Below, piece after piece: positions 47,201 through 55,241 of a stretch of DNA of 63,447 nucleotides. How positions within the stretch are numbered: the first letter of the stretch is position 1; each line of letters opens with the position of its first letter. The DNA comes from DASSBR01 sp035708085 (GTDB lineage: Bacteria > Pseudomonadota > Gammaproteobacteria > Natronospirales > DASSBR01), in contig DASSTE010000046.1 in assembly GCA_035708085.1 (NCBI GenBank), forward strand, positions 1 through 63,447. Direction: 5' to 3'. The translations under genes were made by a program, and so were the position numbers. The notes under the pieces are model-generated. The model had not been told where the DNA came from, did not search any database, and saw nothing but the letters and a program-made list of their open reading frames with translations.

Positions 47201-47472
47201 CCGGTGTTGAGCTTGTCGCCCGACACCAGTTGCCACGTGTTGCCGCCGTCGGTGGTTTTCCAGATGCCGCCGCCGGTGGCGCCAAAATAGAAGGTGTCGG
47301 GTGTCGCCGCGTTGCCCGCGACCGCGATGGAGCGGCCGCCGAGAAACGGGCCGATATTGCGCCACTGCAGCGCGTTGTACGCCTGTTTGGGAATGGCCGC
47401 GGACGCTGCGACCGCGTAGAGCGCGGCCGGGAGCAGGAACAAAACGAGGGCAAGACGACGAACGCTCGACAT
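44293..47472 (-). CDS. Secreted BNR-repeat/VPS10-like beta-propeller protein
   Basis: A 1059-residue protein with a signal peptide (MSSVRRLALVLFLLPAALYA). Residues about 40-720 contain many Asp-box motifs of the form S/T-x-D-x-G-x-T-W, such as KTTDGGNTW, KSTDGGHTW, RSDDAGKTW and KTTDYGAHW, which build sortilin/VPS10-like beta-propellers. The C-terminal third has a beta sandwich and a helical end. It belongs to the broad class labelled glycosyl hydrolase/BNR; no sialidase Arg triad is evident, so enzymatic function is not claimed. Probably periplasmic or surface-exposed. Confidence 0.85.
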   Translation of the reverse strand: MSSVRRLALVLFLLPAALYAVAASAAIPKQAYNALQWRNIGPFLGGRSIAVAGNAATPDTFYFGATGGGIWKTTDGGNTWQLVSGDKLNTGVIGALAVAPSDPNVVYAGTGESAIRGDMATGDGMYKSTDGGHTWTHIGLDDTHVISRIAVDPHDPDTVYAAALGHVFGPNDARGVYKSTDGGKTWHKVLYVNDKTGAIDVEIDPHNPRVLYAAMWQAYRRPWMLSSGGPGSGLYKSTDGGAHWTNISQHPGLPKGVLGKMGISISGADSSRVYALVEAKNGGVFRSDDAGKTWQRVNHDSKLTQRAWYFTRIYADPQNKNVVYAPQVAGVFKSTDGGKTFEALDLPHGDVHALWINPKQPEVMIAGNDGGAAVSEDGGQSWSSERNQPTGQFYHVALDKQFPFHVYGAQQDRGSVEVASASSSYGISADDVWDVAGGESGFVVPVPGKPWITYGGGYSGYLIRYNRRADQRRLVNVWPENPMGHPANDLKERFQWTFPIMISQHAPHALYVASQYIFRSTNGGMSWTRISPDLTRNLKDKQKSSGGPITQDNTSVEYYDTVFALAESPVRQGVLWSGSNDGLVYVSKDDGKHWRNVTPDGLPKLTTISIIEPSHFDAGTAYLAARRYEQDDFKPYVYKTTDYGAHWTRITDGLPDDQSSFVVRQDTQDKNLLFAGTLEGVYVSFNGGDHWQPLQLNLPPVPVRDIAIQPRASAVVLATHGRGFWVLDDIQPLREMSEQVARADHHLFQPEPAYLTRGFHFDKALAYGMGENPDSGVVVYFDLKNAPPKDEKVSLAFMTANGDKIASFSNQTDAHGKPLKKNNDFYPPKEPQQPGVVPAHAGMNRFVWDMRYPDATKVPGAVIWFGSMRGPKIVPGTYKVKLTIGKDSVTRSFQVREDPRSQATQADLDAQLALLKKVHAKLDATDKAILRLRKARDEINDYLGRLKDNPHAAEIKKTAKPMIAKLTDIEDALIQTKSHSGEDPLNYPIRLNNKLAALAAEIGSGYGRPTRQDYQVFGALSTRVDKQLQMLRDVLQQQLPKLNRMIDKSGIEPIAIHES

Positions 47473-47543
47473 GCGGCTTCCTTTTTTTCTAGAAGGCGGT
47501 GTGGTTATGTTAGAGGCCGCACGCGCCGAATAAGTTCAGAACG

Positions 47544-48155
47544 CTAGCGTGGCGGCTGCGGCTGCACGCCCGGCGGCAGTTGGCCGTGGCGGCGCGGCTT
47601 GGACGCCGGCGCCGGCGCCGGTATGGGCGTCTGGACAGCCGGCACCGCACGGCGAGGCAGATTCGGCGGTGGCATCGTCGCCGGCCGCTCCGGTCGCGGA
47701 TCTCGCCAGTTCGGCGGCCTGAGCAGGTGCCGGTCGTCCGGAAAGCTGTTATGCGGCGAGCGGTGCCGGAAATCGCGGTACAGGTCCGGGGGCGGAGTGA
47801 AACGGGGGTCCGACGTACCGCCTGCCTTCGGCGCCGGGTTCACATGCGGCGACGGCGGCTGCTCCGGCTGTGGCCGGGGATGCCGATGAGAGAATCCGTA
47901 GATGAACGGCGCATAAAACGGAAAGTAGAACGGATTGCCGCGGTCCAGGTAATACGTCGAGAAGCCCGGATCCCAGTTGTACGGATTGTAAAAGGGCCCG
48001 TAATAGCTGCCGTAGCCTTCCGGCGCCGGTACCAGAATGTAGCCGGGCGGTGGCTGGTAGCGCGAGTCGTAATAGCTGCCGGGCACGCTCGCGCAGCCTT
48101 GCAGCATGCCAGCGACGGCCAGCGCGCCAGCCGCCGCCATAAGAGATTTGCGCAT
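47544..48155 (-). CDS. Tyr/Pro-rich lipoprotein of unknown function
   Basis: A 203-residue protein. The lipobox LQGC places the lipidated Cys at residue 21, so it is membrane anchored. The first half of the mature chain is rich in Tyr, Gly and Phe (PGYILVPAPEGYGSYYGPFY); the second half is proline-rich with Arg, and no globular domain is evident. I do not recognise the family. It lies between recO and the BNR gene on the same strand. Confidence 0.7.
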   Translation of the reverse strand: MRKSLMAAAGALAVAGMLQGCASVPGSYYDSRYQPPPGYILVPAPEGYGSYYGPFYNPYNWDPGFSTYYLDRGNPFYFPFYAPFIYGFSHRHPRPQPEQPPSPHVNPAPKAGGTSDPRFTPPPDLYRDFRHRSPHNSFPDDRHLLRPPNWRDPRPERPATMPPPNLPRRAVPAVQTPIPAPAPASKPRRHGQLPPGVQPQPPR

Positions 48156-48236
48156 TAAATTCAGTACCTTATCAACAGCATACCTTCAATATACGCCGCC
48201 AGGACGATCCGCAAAAGCCCACCGCCATGCCAGACC

Positions 48237-48944
48237 CTACCGCCGCAAGGCCCGTAAAACCTCCCGCGTTTTCAGCGGCTGCCCACCCAGATACAGATCC
48301 ACTGCCGCGCGCAGCAGCTTCTTCGCATCCCGCGATGCCCGTTCGTCATCCAGTTGGTCCGCCGCGAGTGCGAGCAGTGACGTGCCGCTTAGCGTCGAAC
48401 CTGCCGCGCCGGGTTCGTGGAGGCGTGGCCCCTGTTCGAGCACGTATTCGTAGTCGCGGTCGCCACGAACCGGAGCACCGGAATCAATCTCGATCGTCAG
48501 GTTCAAGCCGTAGCCGCACGCGGCGAGCAGGCGCTTTTCGAACAGACGCAGCGGGATTTCTTCGTTGCCGGTGCCGGCGAGTTCGGCCAGGCAGCGCGCG
48601 TAATCGTCGAACAGTTCGGCATGCGGGTCGTGGCGATGCAGCAGGCGGATCAAGAGCTCGTTAACGTAGAAGCCGCACAGCAGGCGTGAGCCGGTCAGCC
48701 TGACGGGTGCGCCGGCGGCTTCGGCGCCGGTGAGTGTTGCAAGATCGCCGCGGGCGGTCCACGACAGCAGCACCGGCTGAAATGGCTGCAGCGCCGCCTT
48801 TAGCTTCGAGTTGGGACGGCGGGCGCCGCGGGCGATCAGGCCGATGCGGCCGAACGGGCGGCTGAAGGCTTCGATCAGGCCGCTGCTGTCGCGCCACGGG
48901 CGCTGGTGAAGAATGTAGGCGGGCTGGAGTTGGACGCGGTCCAT
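48237..48944 (-). CDS. recO: DNA repair protein RecO
   Basis: A 235-residue recombination mediator that loads RecA with RecR. N-terminal OB fold (AYILHQRPWRDSSGLIEAFSR, GARRPNSKLKAALQPF) followed by a helical domain. No zinc cysteine cluster is present, as in many gammaproteobacteria. It follows era by about 12 bases; pdxJ, often next, is not present. Confidence 0.93.
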   Translation of the reverse strand: MDRVQLQPAYILHQRPWRDSSGLIEAFSRPFGRIGLIARGARRPNSKLKAALQPFQPVLLSWTARGDLATLTGAEAAGAPVRLTGSRLLCGFYVNELLIRLLHRHDPHAELFDDYARCLAELAGTGNEEIPLRLFEKRLLAACGYGLNLTIEIDSGAPVRGDRDYEYVLEQGPRLHEPGAAGSTLSGTSLLALAADQLDDERASRDAKKLLRAAVDLYLGGQPLKTREVLRALRR

Positions 48945-48956
48945 GAGCGGACGAAC

Positions 48957-49862
48957 CTATTCGCCGCCGAGACCCAGCTCACGCAATCGGCGGGCGTCGT
49001 CGGTCCAGCCGCTTTTGACCTTGACCCAGAGCTCGAGAAAGACTTTCTGATCCAGTTCCCGCTCGAGGTCGAGACGGGCAGCCTGGCCGGCCGACTTGAG
49101 GACGCTACCCTTGCGGCCGATCACGATCGCCTTCTGGCTGTCGCGTTCAACCCAGATCACCGCGCTCACCTTCAGCAGTTTGCCCTCCTCCTGCCAGCTC
49201 TCGACCTCGACGGCGACCGCGTGCGGCAGTTCCTCGCGCAGGACTTCAAGCAACTTTTCGCGAATGATTTCCGCCGCCCACAACCGCTGCGGCAGATCGG
49301 TCACCTGGTCCGCCGGAAACAGCGGCGGCGATACCGGCAGATGCGCCGTAACGACCTGCTCGAGGCGCTCGATGTTCTCGCCGCTGGACGCGCTGACCGG
49401 CGTGACGAAGGCGAAGTCACGCTTCGCCGCGATCTCCTGCAGGTACGGCAGCAGCCTGTCGCGCGGCTTCACCCGGTCGATCTTGTTGACCACGATGCCG
49501 ACTGGATGGGGACTGTCGGCCAGCCGCTGCAGTACGAAGTCGTCGCCGTCCTGCCAGCGCGGCGCCTCGACCACCCAGAGCACCAGATCGGCATCGAGCG
49601 CTGCGCCGGCCGCGGCACGATTCATCTGCCGGTTGATTTCCTTGCGCTGCCCGCCGTGCAGGCCCGGCGTGTCAATGAACACCAGTTGTGCGTTCGATGT
49701 AGTCTTGATGCCAAGCACCCGCTGCCGCGTCGTCTGCGGCTTGCGTGACACGATGCTGATCTTCTGTTCGACGAAGCGGTTGAGCAGCGTCGACTTGCCG
49801 ACGTTGGGCCGGCCGATCAACGCGACGAAGCCGGCGCGAAATTCAATGTTCGAATCACTCAT
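48957..49862 (-). CDS. era: GTPase Era
   Basis: A 301-residue 16S rRNA-binding GTPase for 30S maturation. G1 GRPNVGKST, G3 DTPGLHG, G4 NKID, and a C-terminal KH domain (VIWVERDSQKAIVIGRKGSVLK) are seen. The ATG at 49862 overlaps the rnc stop by eight bases, giving coupling. Confidence 0.97.
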   Translation of the reverse strand: MSDSNIEFRAGFVALIGRPNVGKSTLLNRFVEQKISIVSRKPQTTRQRVLGIKTTSNAQLVFIDTPGLHGGQRKEINRQMNRAAAGAALDADLVLWVVEAPRWQDGDDFVLQRLADSPHPVGIVVNKIDRVKPRDRLLPYLQEIAAKRDFAFVTPVSASSGENIERLEQVVTAHLPVSPPLFPADQVTDLPQRLWAAEIIREKLLEVLREELPHAVAVEVESWQEEGKLLKVSAVIWVERDSQKAIVIGRKGSVLKSAGQAARLDLERELDQKVFLELWVKVKSGWTDDARRLRELGLGGE

Positions 49863-50529
49863 CGATAAGGTGGTCCAGCAGTTCTCCCGCTGCCTTCTGT
49901 TCCGCCAGCCGACGGCTGCGGCCGGTCGCGGTGACATTCAGGCTGAGTGCCTCGATGCTCGCGTGGACGGTAAAAACGGGGTCGTGCGGCGGACCGCGGT
50001 GCTCGATCATCTCATAAACCGGCAAAGGCTGGCTGCGTGCCTGAAGATGTTCCTGCAGGCGGGTCTTGGCGTCTTTCAGCGTGTCCGGCGCAGGGAGGTG
50101 TGCCAATGAATCGCGATAAAGTCGCTGGATAGCCGTTTCTGCAGCAGCGTAACCGCCATCGAGATAAATGGCGCCAAGAAGTGCCTCGAGCGTATCGGCC
50201 AGAATGGATTTGCGGCGATGACCGCCGGACTTCATTTCACCGGGGCCCAGATCGACGTATTCCCCCAGCGACAGTTCCGCGGCGAGTGCCGCGAGCGCAT
50301 CGCGATTGACGAGGCTGGCGCGCAGGCGACTCAGGTCGCCTTCATTGAAGTCACGGTCGCGATGAAACAGCTCCTTCGCAATAATCAGTCCGAGGACCGC
50401 GTCGCCGAGAAATTCCAGGCGTTCGTTGTTGCGACTGCCGCTGCTCCGATGACGCAGCGCGCGTTGCAGCAGATCGTGATCCCGGAATTCATACCCGAGC
50501 CGATCTGCAAGCAGCGTCTCAAGCCTCAA
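49855..50529 (-). CDS. rnc: Ribonuclease III
   Basis: A 224-residue dsRNA endonuclease. The catalytic signature NERLEFLGDAVLGL and further acids in DTLEALLGAIYLDGG, then a C-terminal dsRBD (DAKTRLQEHLQAR, SRRLAEQKAAGELL). The start is TTG at 50529, overlapping the TGA of the DUF4845 gene. Confidence 0.97.
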   Translation of the reverse strand: MRLETLLADRLGYEFRDHDLLQRALRHRSSGSRNNERLEFLGDAVLGLIIAKELFHRDRDFNEGDLSRLRASLVNRDALAALAAELSLGEYVDLGPGEMKSGGHRRKSILADTLEALLGAIYLDGGYAAAETAIQRLYRDSLAHLPAPDTLKDAKTRLQEHLQARSQPLPVYEMIEHRGPPHDPVFTVHASIEALSLNVTATGRSRRLAEQKAAGELLDHLIDE

Positions 50530-50897
50530 CTTGGCGGCACCTCGATATTCTTGTCGAACGACGCGACCAGGCTAAGGTTGCCGATAAATGGCACGCGCTC
50601 TTCGTAATGCAGCGACACATTCGACCCGCCATCGCGGGCGGGCGTAATTTTGACCTGGTGAATCGATACCGCGTTGATTGCATTCACCTCGAAGCGTCGT
50701 TCGATCGTATCGCGAATCGCCGCCGGAGACCGGCCGTGCTCATGCTGCTCAACATTGTTGAAGATGGATGAAATGGCGAAATAGTCGTAATACACAGGGA
50801 ACAACCGCACCGCGATCAGGCCGACAAACCCCACCACGATGACGATCACGAGGATGCTGATCATGCTGATCCCGCGCTGATCGATACTCCCATTCAT
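50526..50897 (-). CDS. DUF4845 membrane-anchored protein
   Basis: A 123-residue protein with a single N-terminal membrane helix (MISILVIVIVVGFVGLIAVRLFP) and a small periplasmic or cytoplasmic domain. DUF4845 genes are regularly found between lepB and rnc in gammaproteobacteria. Function unknown. Its stop overlaps the rnc start and it lies 11 bases after lepB. The N-terminal segment, with the QRGISMISILV turn, resembles type IV pilin-like leaders, but no clear processing site is present. Confidence 0.85.
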   Translation of the reverse strand: MNGSIDQRGISMISILVIVIVVGFVGLIAVRLFPVYYDYFAISSIFNNVEQHEHGRSPAAIRDTIERRFEVNAINAVSIHQVKITPARDGGSNVSLHYEERVPFIGNLSLVASFDKNIEVPPS

Positions 50898-50908
50898 AAT
50901 TTTCTGCC

Positions 50909-51721
50909 TCAATCGATACCCGTACCGATGCGGCTCCACATCGGCATCGACGGGAAGCCGTCCCAGTTCATCCAGATGATGAACGCCTTGCCGACCAGGT
51001 TCTTCTCCGGCACAAAACCCCAGTAGCGGCTGTCTTCGCTGTTGTCGCGATTGTCGCCCAGCGCGAAGTACTCGTGCGGCGGCACCACCCAGCTGCCTTC
51101 CTTGCCGGGAATGTTCGGCATCGTCAGGATTTTATGATCGACGCCCATCAGATGCTCGACGCTGACCCGCGCTTCCCTGACGGTCGGTCCCGAGTACCAG
51201 CCGAGCGGCGTGTCCTTGATGCGTTTGCCGTTGATGTACAGCGTTTCGTTCTTGTAGACGATGTGGTCGCCTGGCAGCCCGACGATACGTTTGATGTAGT
51301 CGACACTGGGATTGCGCGGGTAGCGGAATACCGCCACGTCACCGCGCTGCGGCTCGCCGATGCTGATGATTTTGGCGTGCGTCAGCGGCAGCCGGATACC
51401 ATAGGCGAACTTATTGACCAGCACGAAGTCGCCTACCAGCAACGTCGGAATCATGGATCCCGACGGAATGTGGAACGGCTCGACGATAAAGGCGCGTACC
51501 ACCAGCACGATCAGGAAGACGGGAAAGAACGAGCGCGCGTAATCGACCAGCACCGGATCGCGCGGTTTGTTGTCCGTGACTTGTTCCGGCATGTCCTGCT
51601 GCGCCGCCTCGAACGCCGCGCGTCGTTTCGGCGCAAACGCAAAGCGATCGACCAGCCAGACGATGCCGGTGAGGCAGGTGCCGAGCACCAGGATCAAGGC
51701 AAAGGTATAACTCAGACTCAT
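50909..51721 (-). CDS. lepB: Signal peptidase I
   Basis: A 270-residue inner-membrane serine protease that removes Sec signal peptides. Two N-terminal membrane segments; catalytic Ser89 in PSGSMIPTL and general base Lys144 in YIKRIVGLPGD; GDNRDNSEDSRYWGFV is the conserved box E. It follows lepA, as in E. coli. Confidence 0.97.
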   Translation of the reverse strand: MSLSYTFALILVLGTCLTGIVWLVDRFAFAPKRRAAFEAAQQDMPEQVTDNKPRDPVLVDYARSFFPVFLIVLVVRAFIVEPFHIPSGSMIPTLLVGDFVLVNKFAYGIRLPLTHAKIISIGEPQRGDVAVFRYPRNPSVDYIKRIVGLPGDHIVYKNETLYINGKRIKDTPLGWYSGPTVREARVSVEHLMGVDHKILTMPNIPGKEGSWVVPPHEYFALGDNRDNSEDSRYWGFVPEKNLVGKAFIIWMNWDGFPSMPMWSRIGTGID

Positions 51722-51736
51722 GCGGTCTGTCTCCTG

Positions 51737-53527
51737 TTATTTTTCAACCCGCAGCACCGCCAGAAACGCTTCCTGCGGAATTTCCACCGAGCCGAGTTGT
51801 TTCATGCGCTTCTTGCCCGCCTTCTGCTTCTCGAGCAACTTGCGCTTGCGAGTGATGTCGCCGCCGTAACACTTGGCCGTCACGTTCTTGCGCAAAGCCT
51901 TCACCGTGGAGCGAGCAATAATATGATTGCCGATTGCAGCCTGGATCGCGACCTCGAACATCTGCCGCGGAATGATTTCCTGCATCTTTTCGGTAAGCGT
52001 GCGCCCGCGCGCGTAGGCTTCCTCGCGATGCACGATAATCGCCAGCGCGTCGACACGGTCGCCGTTGATCATCACGTCGAGCCGCACCAGCGGCGCCGCC
52101 TGGAACCGCACAAAATGATAATCGAACGAGGCGAAGCCGCGGCTGACGGACTTCAGCCGGTCGAAAAAATCAAGCACGATTTCGGACAGCGGCAACTCGT
52201 ACACCAGCGACACCTGCGAACCGGTATACAGCAGCCGCTTCTGCACGCCGCGCTTTTCCTCGCACAGCGTGATGACCGCGCCGAGATGCTGCTGCGGCAC
52301 CAGGATGCTCGCCTCGATGATCGGCTCGCGAATTTCCTCGATTTCGTTCGGCGGCGGCAGCTTGGCCGGATTGTCGACCGCAATAACGTTGCCGACCGTG
52401 GTGAGCACTTCGTATATGACCGTCGGCGCGGTCGTGATCAATTCCAGCTCGTATTCGCGCTCGAGCCGTTCCTGCACGATTTCCATGTGCAGCATGCCGA
52501 GAAAGCCGCAGCGAAAACCGAAGCCGAGTGCGGTCGACGTTTCCGGCTCGAAATACAGCGCCGCGTCGTTCAGGCGCAGCTTCTGCAGCGCTTCGCGGAA
52601 GGCTTCGTAATCTTCCGCGCGGACCGGAAACAGGCCGGCGAACACGCGCGGCTGCACCTGCTTGAAGCCCGGCCACGGTTTCGCGCATGGCCGGTCCGCC
52701 GCGGTGATCGTATCGCCGACCGGCGCACCGTCGATCTCCTTGATACCGGCAACGATGAAACCCACGTCTCCGGCTTCGAGCGCATCGCCATCCGTCATCT
52801 TCGGGCGAAACGCGCCGACCCGATCGACCTGGTGCGTGCGCCCGGTCGACATCACCTGCACTTTCTGGCGCGGCTCGATGCGGCCGTTCATCACGCGCAC
52901 CAGCGAAATGACGCCGACGAACTTGTCGAACCACGAGTCGATGATCAGCGCCTGCAGCGGCGCGTTGCGGTCACCCTTCGGCGGCGGAATCCGCTGCACG
53001 AGTTGTTCAAGCAATTCGGGGACGCCCTCGCCAGTCTTCGCGCTGACACGCACCGCGTCGCGCGCCTCGATGCCGATGACGTCCTCGATCTCGGCTATCA
53101 CGCGCTCGGGCTCGGCCGCCGGCAGGTCGATCTTGTTGAGCACCGGCACCACCTCAAGCCCCTCGTCGATAGCCGTGTAGCAGTTGGCGACGCTTTGCGC
53201 TTCGACGCCCTGCGCGGCGTCGACGACCAGCAATGCGCCTTCACAGGCCGTCAGTGAACGGGACACTTCGTAGGAGAAATCAACGTGGCCGGGAGTATCG
53301 ATGAAGTTCAGGCGATAAGTCTTGCCGTCTCGCGCCGCGTAATCGAGCGACACGCTCTGCGCCTTGATCGTGATGCCGCGCTCGCGCTCCAGCTCCATCG
53401 TATCCAGTACCTGCGAAGCCATTTCGCGGTCGGTCAGCGCACCGCAAATTTCGATGAAACGGTCCGCCAGGGTGGATTTGCCGTGATCGATGTGGGCGAT
53501 GATGGAGAAGTTTCTGATGTGCTCCAT
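51737..53527 (-). CDS. lepA: Elongation factor 4 (LepA)
   Basis: A 596-residue translational GTPase implicated in initiation and 30S biogenesis. G1 AHIDHGKST, DTPGHVDFSYEV, NKIDLP, and the LepA-specific C-terminal domain ending in KQLGSVEIPQEAFLAVLRVEK are seen. The family start MEHIRNFSIIAHID is at 53527; an upstream start seven codons earlier lies in the repeat edge. Confidence 0.97.
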   Translation of the reverse strand: MEHIRNFSIIAHIDHGKSTLADRFIEICGALTDREMASQVLDTMELERERGITIKAQSVSLDYAARDGKTYRLNFIDTPGHVDFSYEVSRSLTACEGALLVVDAAQGVEAQSVANCYTAIDEGLEVVPVLNKIDLPAAEPERVIAEIEDVIGIEARDAVRVSAKTGEGVPELLEQLVQRIPPPKGDRNAPLQALIIDSWFDKFVGVISLVRVMNGRIEPRQKVQVMSTGRTHQVDRVGAFRPKMTDGDALEAGDVGFIVAGIKEIDGAPVGDTITAADRPCAKPWPGFKQVQPRVFAGLFPVRAEDYEAFREALQKLRLNDAALYFEPETSTALGFGFRCGFLGMLHMEIVQERLEREYELELITTAPTVIYEVLTTVGNVIAVDNPAKLPPPNEIEEIREPIIEASILVPQQHLGAVITLCEEKRGVQKRLLYTGSQVSLVYELPLSEIVLDFFDRLKSVSRGFASFDYHFVRFQAAPLVRLDVMINGDRVDALAIIVHREEAYARGRTLTEKMQEIIPRQMFEVAIQAAIGNHIIARSTVKALRKNVTAKCYGGDITRKRKLLEKQKAGKKRMKQLGSVEIPQEAFLAVLRVEK

Positions 53528-53535
53528 GAAGACGA

Positions 53536-53632
53536 GGTCAAGGCTCAAGGGTTAAGGGTAAAAGGTCAAGGGTTGGAGGGAGTCGGCTATTGTACATTAC
53601 CTTTCACCCTTCACCCTTTACCTTTTACCCCC
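53536..53632. repeat. GGTTAAG-type heptad inverted repeat between grx and lepA
   Basis: Left array (53536-53572) has 7-base units GGTCAAG, GCTCAAG, GGTTAAG, GGTAAAA, GGTCAAG; the opposite-sense array is 53600-53632. The loop is 27 bases. The grx TAA stop (53625-53627) is inside the right array. The left array ends eight bases before the lepA ATG. Confidence 0.9.
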
Positions 53633-53864
53633 TCAGATAATCTTCCAGTGCGTCGTCATCCAGCCGACCGTAGCACAACTCGCCGTCGACCCCTGCCAGC
53701 ACCGGCACACGCAAACCGTAGCGCCGCGCCAGTTCCGGCGACGAGTCGACGTCCACCATCTCGACTTGCACGTCGCGGCCGGCACAGCGCGTCGATAATT
53801 CCTGCTGCATCGCCTCGCACAAATGGCAGCCGGCACGGCTGTAGAGCGTCAGCGCCGCGGTCAT
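53625..53864 (-). CDS. Glutaredoxin-family thiol protein
   Basis: A 79-residue thioredoxin-fold protein with CHLC at residues 13-16 (LTLYSRAGCHLCEAMQQEL) and the cis-Pro region LRVPVLAGVDG. It belongs to the short glutaredoxin-like (DUF836) group often placed near lepA and mucD. Its ATG overlaps the degP stop (ATGA), suggesting coupling to envelope-stress expression. No signal peptide, so cytoplasmic. Confidence 0.85.
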   Translation of the reverse strand: MTAALTLYSRAGCHLCEAMQQELSTRCAGRDVQVEMVDVDSSPELARRYGLRVPVLAGVDGELCYGRLDDDALEDYLRG

Positions 53865-55207
53865 GGCGCGGGCGTCCTCAGCGCCACGAAGCGCGTGCCG
53901 TCCTCGTGGCGCACCAGGACCGGCGCCAATTCGCCCGTCTTCAGCCCGCGCTCCAGCTTGTTCAGCTGTCCGACACTGCGCACGCGCGACCGCGCGACGC
54001 GCAGAATCACATCGCCCGGCACGATGCCGGCACGCTTGGCCGCGCCCGACGCGTATTGCACCAGCACCCCATGACTTATATCCAGCCGCCGGCGCTGGTC
54101 TTCGGACAGGTTGCGCGCGACGAGACCGAAGCGGTCAATGCGGCTGGTATCGACCACCAGCGTAAAATCGTCGGCCTCGTTTTTCAGCAGGCCGATCGTC
54201 ACGGACAGCTGCTTGCGCACGCCATTGCGCAGTACGGTTATCGGCGTCGGCTCGCCGACGGCGGCGCGTCCGACCAGCGGCGGCAAATCGTCCGGCGCGG
54301 ATACCTTGTGGCCGTCGAAGCTGACGATGATATCGCCTGGATGCAGGCCGGATTGTGCGGCCGGACTCGCCTTGACGATGTCGGTCACCACGGCGCCCAC
54401 CGGCATCGGCATGCCCGTCGCCTGGGCCAATGTCGGCGTCACCTGCTGGAGATTCACGCCCAGCCAGCCCCGGCTGACCGCACCGTCGGCCTTGAGCTGG
54501 CGCACGACGTTGAGCGCGAGGTCGATCGGCACCGCAAACGACACGCCGGTGTAGTCGCCGCTTTGGCTGTAGATTTCGGAATTGATTCCGACAACTTCGC
54601 CGGCCAGGTTCAGCAATGGACCGCCCGAACTGCCCGGGTTGATCGGCACGTCTGACTGGATGAAGGGGACGTATTTTTCGCTCGCGAGGTGCCGGTCCGT
54701 TGCGCTGACGACGCCGACGGTGATGGATTTCTGCAACCCGAACGGCGAGCCTATCGCAGCCACCCACTGGCCCGCCTTGAGTGCGTCCGAATCGCCGAGC
54801 TTCGCGGCCGGCAAGCCTTTGGCGGGAATCTTCAGCAGTGCGAGATCGCTGTCGCGATCCGCGCCGACGATCTTGGCCTGGTAGCGACGGCCGTCTGCCA
54901 GCGTCACCTCGACCGAGCTTGCCGCCTCTATGACGTGCGCACAGGTGAGGATATAGCCGTCCGCGTCGATAATGACGCCCGAGCCCATCGCCGTCGCACC
55001 ATTGTCATCGCTGCCGTTCGACGCGGCGTAGCCCGGCGGTGCGCCGAAACCGATACGCTCGATGCGGATATTGACGACCGATGGCGCGGCCTCGCCGGCC
55101 ACCGCCGAAAAATCCGGCAGCCCCGCAGCGGCGGCGCCGCATGCGAACAGCAGCAGACACGCGGCCACGAAAACACGCCACGCGCCGGCGCGCGAACAAT
55201 GAATCAT
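53861..55207 (-). CDS. degP: DegP/MucD-type periplasmic serine protease
   Basis: A 448-residue HtrA protease. Signal peptide near residues 1-28, protease domain with His91 (TCAHVIE), Asp121 (DRDSDLALLKI), Ser194 (NPGSSGGPLLN), then two PDZ domains (GAVVTDIVKASPAAQSGLHPGD and a second near PGDVILRVARSRV). It degrades misfolded envelope proteins. It lies after rseB in the rpoE locus, the MucD arrangement of Pseudomonas and relatives. The start at 55207 is set by the signal peptide. Confidence 0.94.
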   Translation of the reverse strand: MIHCSRAGAWRVFVAACLLLFACGAAAAGLPDFSAVAGEAAPSVVNIRIERIGFGAPPGYAASNGSDDNGATAMGSGVIIDADGYILTCAHVIEAASSVEVTLADGRRYQAKIVGADRDSDLALLKIPAKGLPAAKLGDSDALKAGQWVAAIGSPFGLQKSITVGVVSATDRHLASEKYVPFIQSDVPINPGSSGGPLLNLAGEVVGINSEIYSQSGDYTGVSFAVPIDLALNVVRQLKADGAVSRGWLGVNLQQVTPTLAQATGMPMPVGAVVTDIVKASPAAQSGLHPGDIIVSFDGHKVSAPDDLPPLVGRAAVGEPTPITVLRNGVRKQLSVTIGLLKNEADDFTLVVDTSRIDRFGLVARNLSEDQRRRLDISHGVLVQYASGAAKRAGIVPGDVILRVARSRVRSVGQLNKLERGLKTGELAPVLVRHEDGTRFVALRTPAP

Positions 55208-55241
55208 GCAATCCCCCTCCCCAGAGACAATCGCCTGTATA

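Noticed and set aside
51074..53257. 727-codon plus-strand ORF opposite lepB and lepA
   Set aside because: Crosses a gene boundary and has shadow-type composition.
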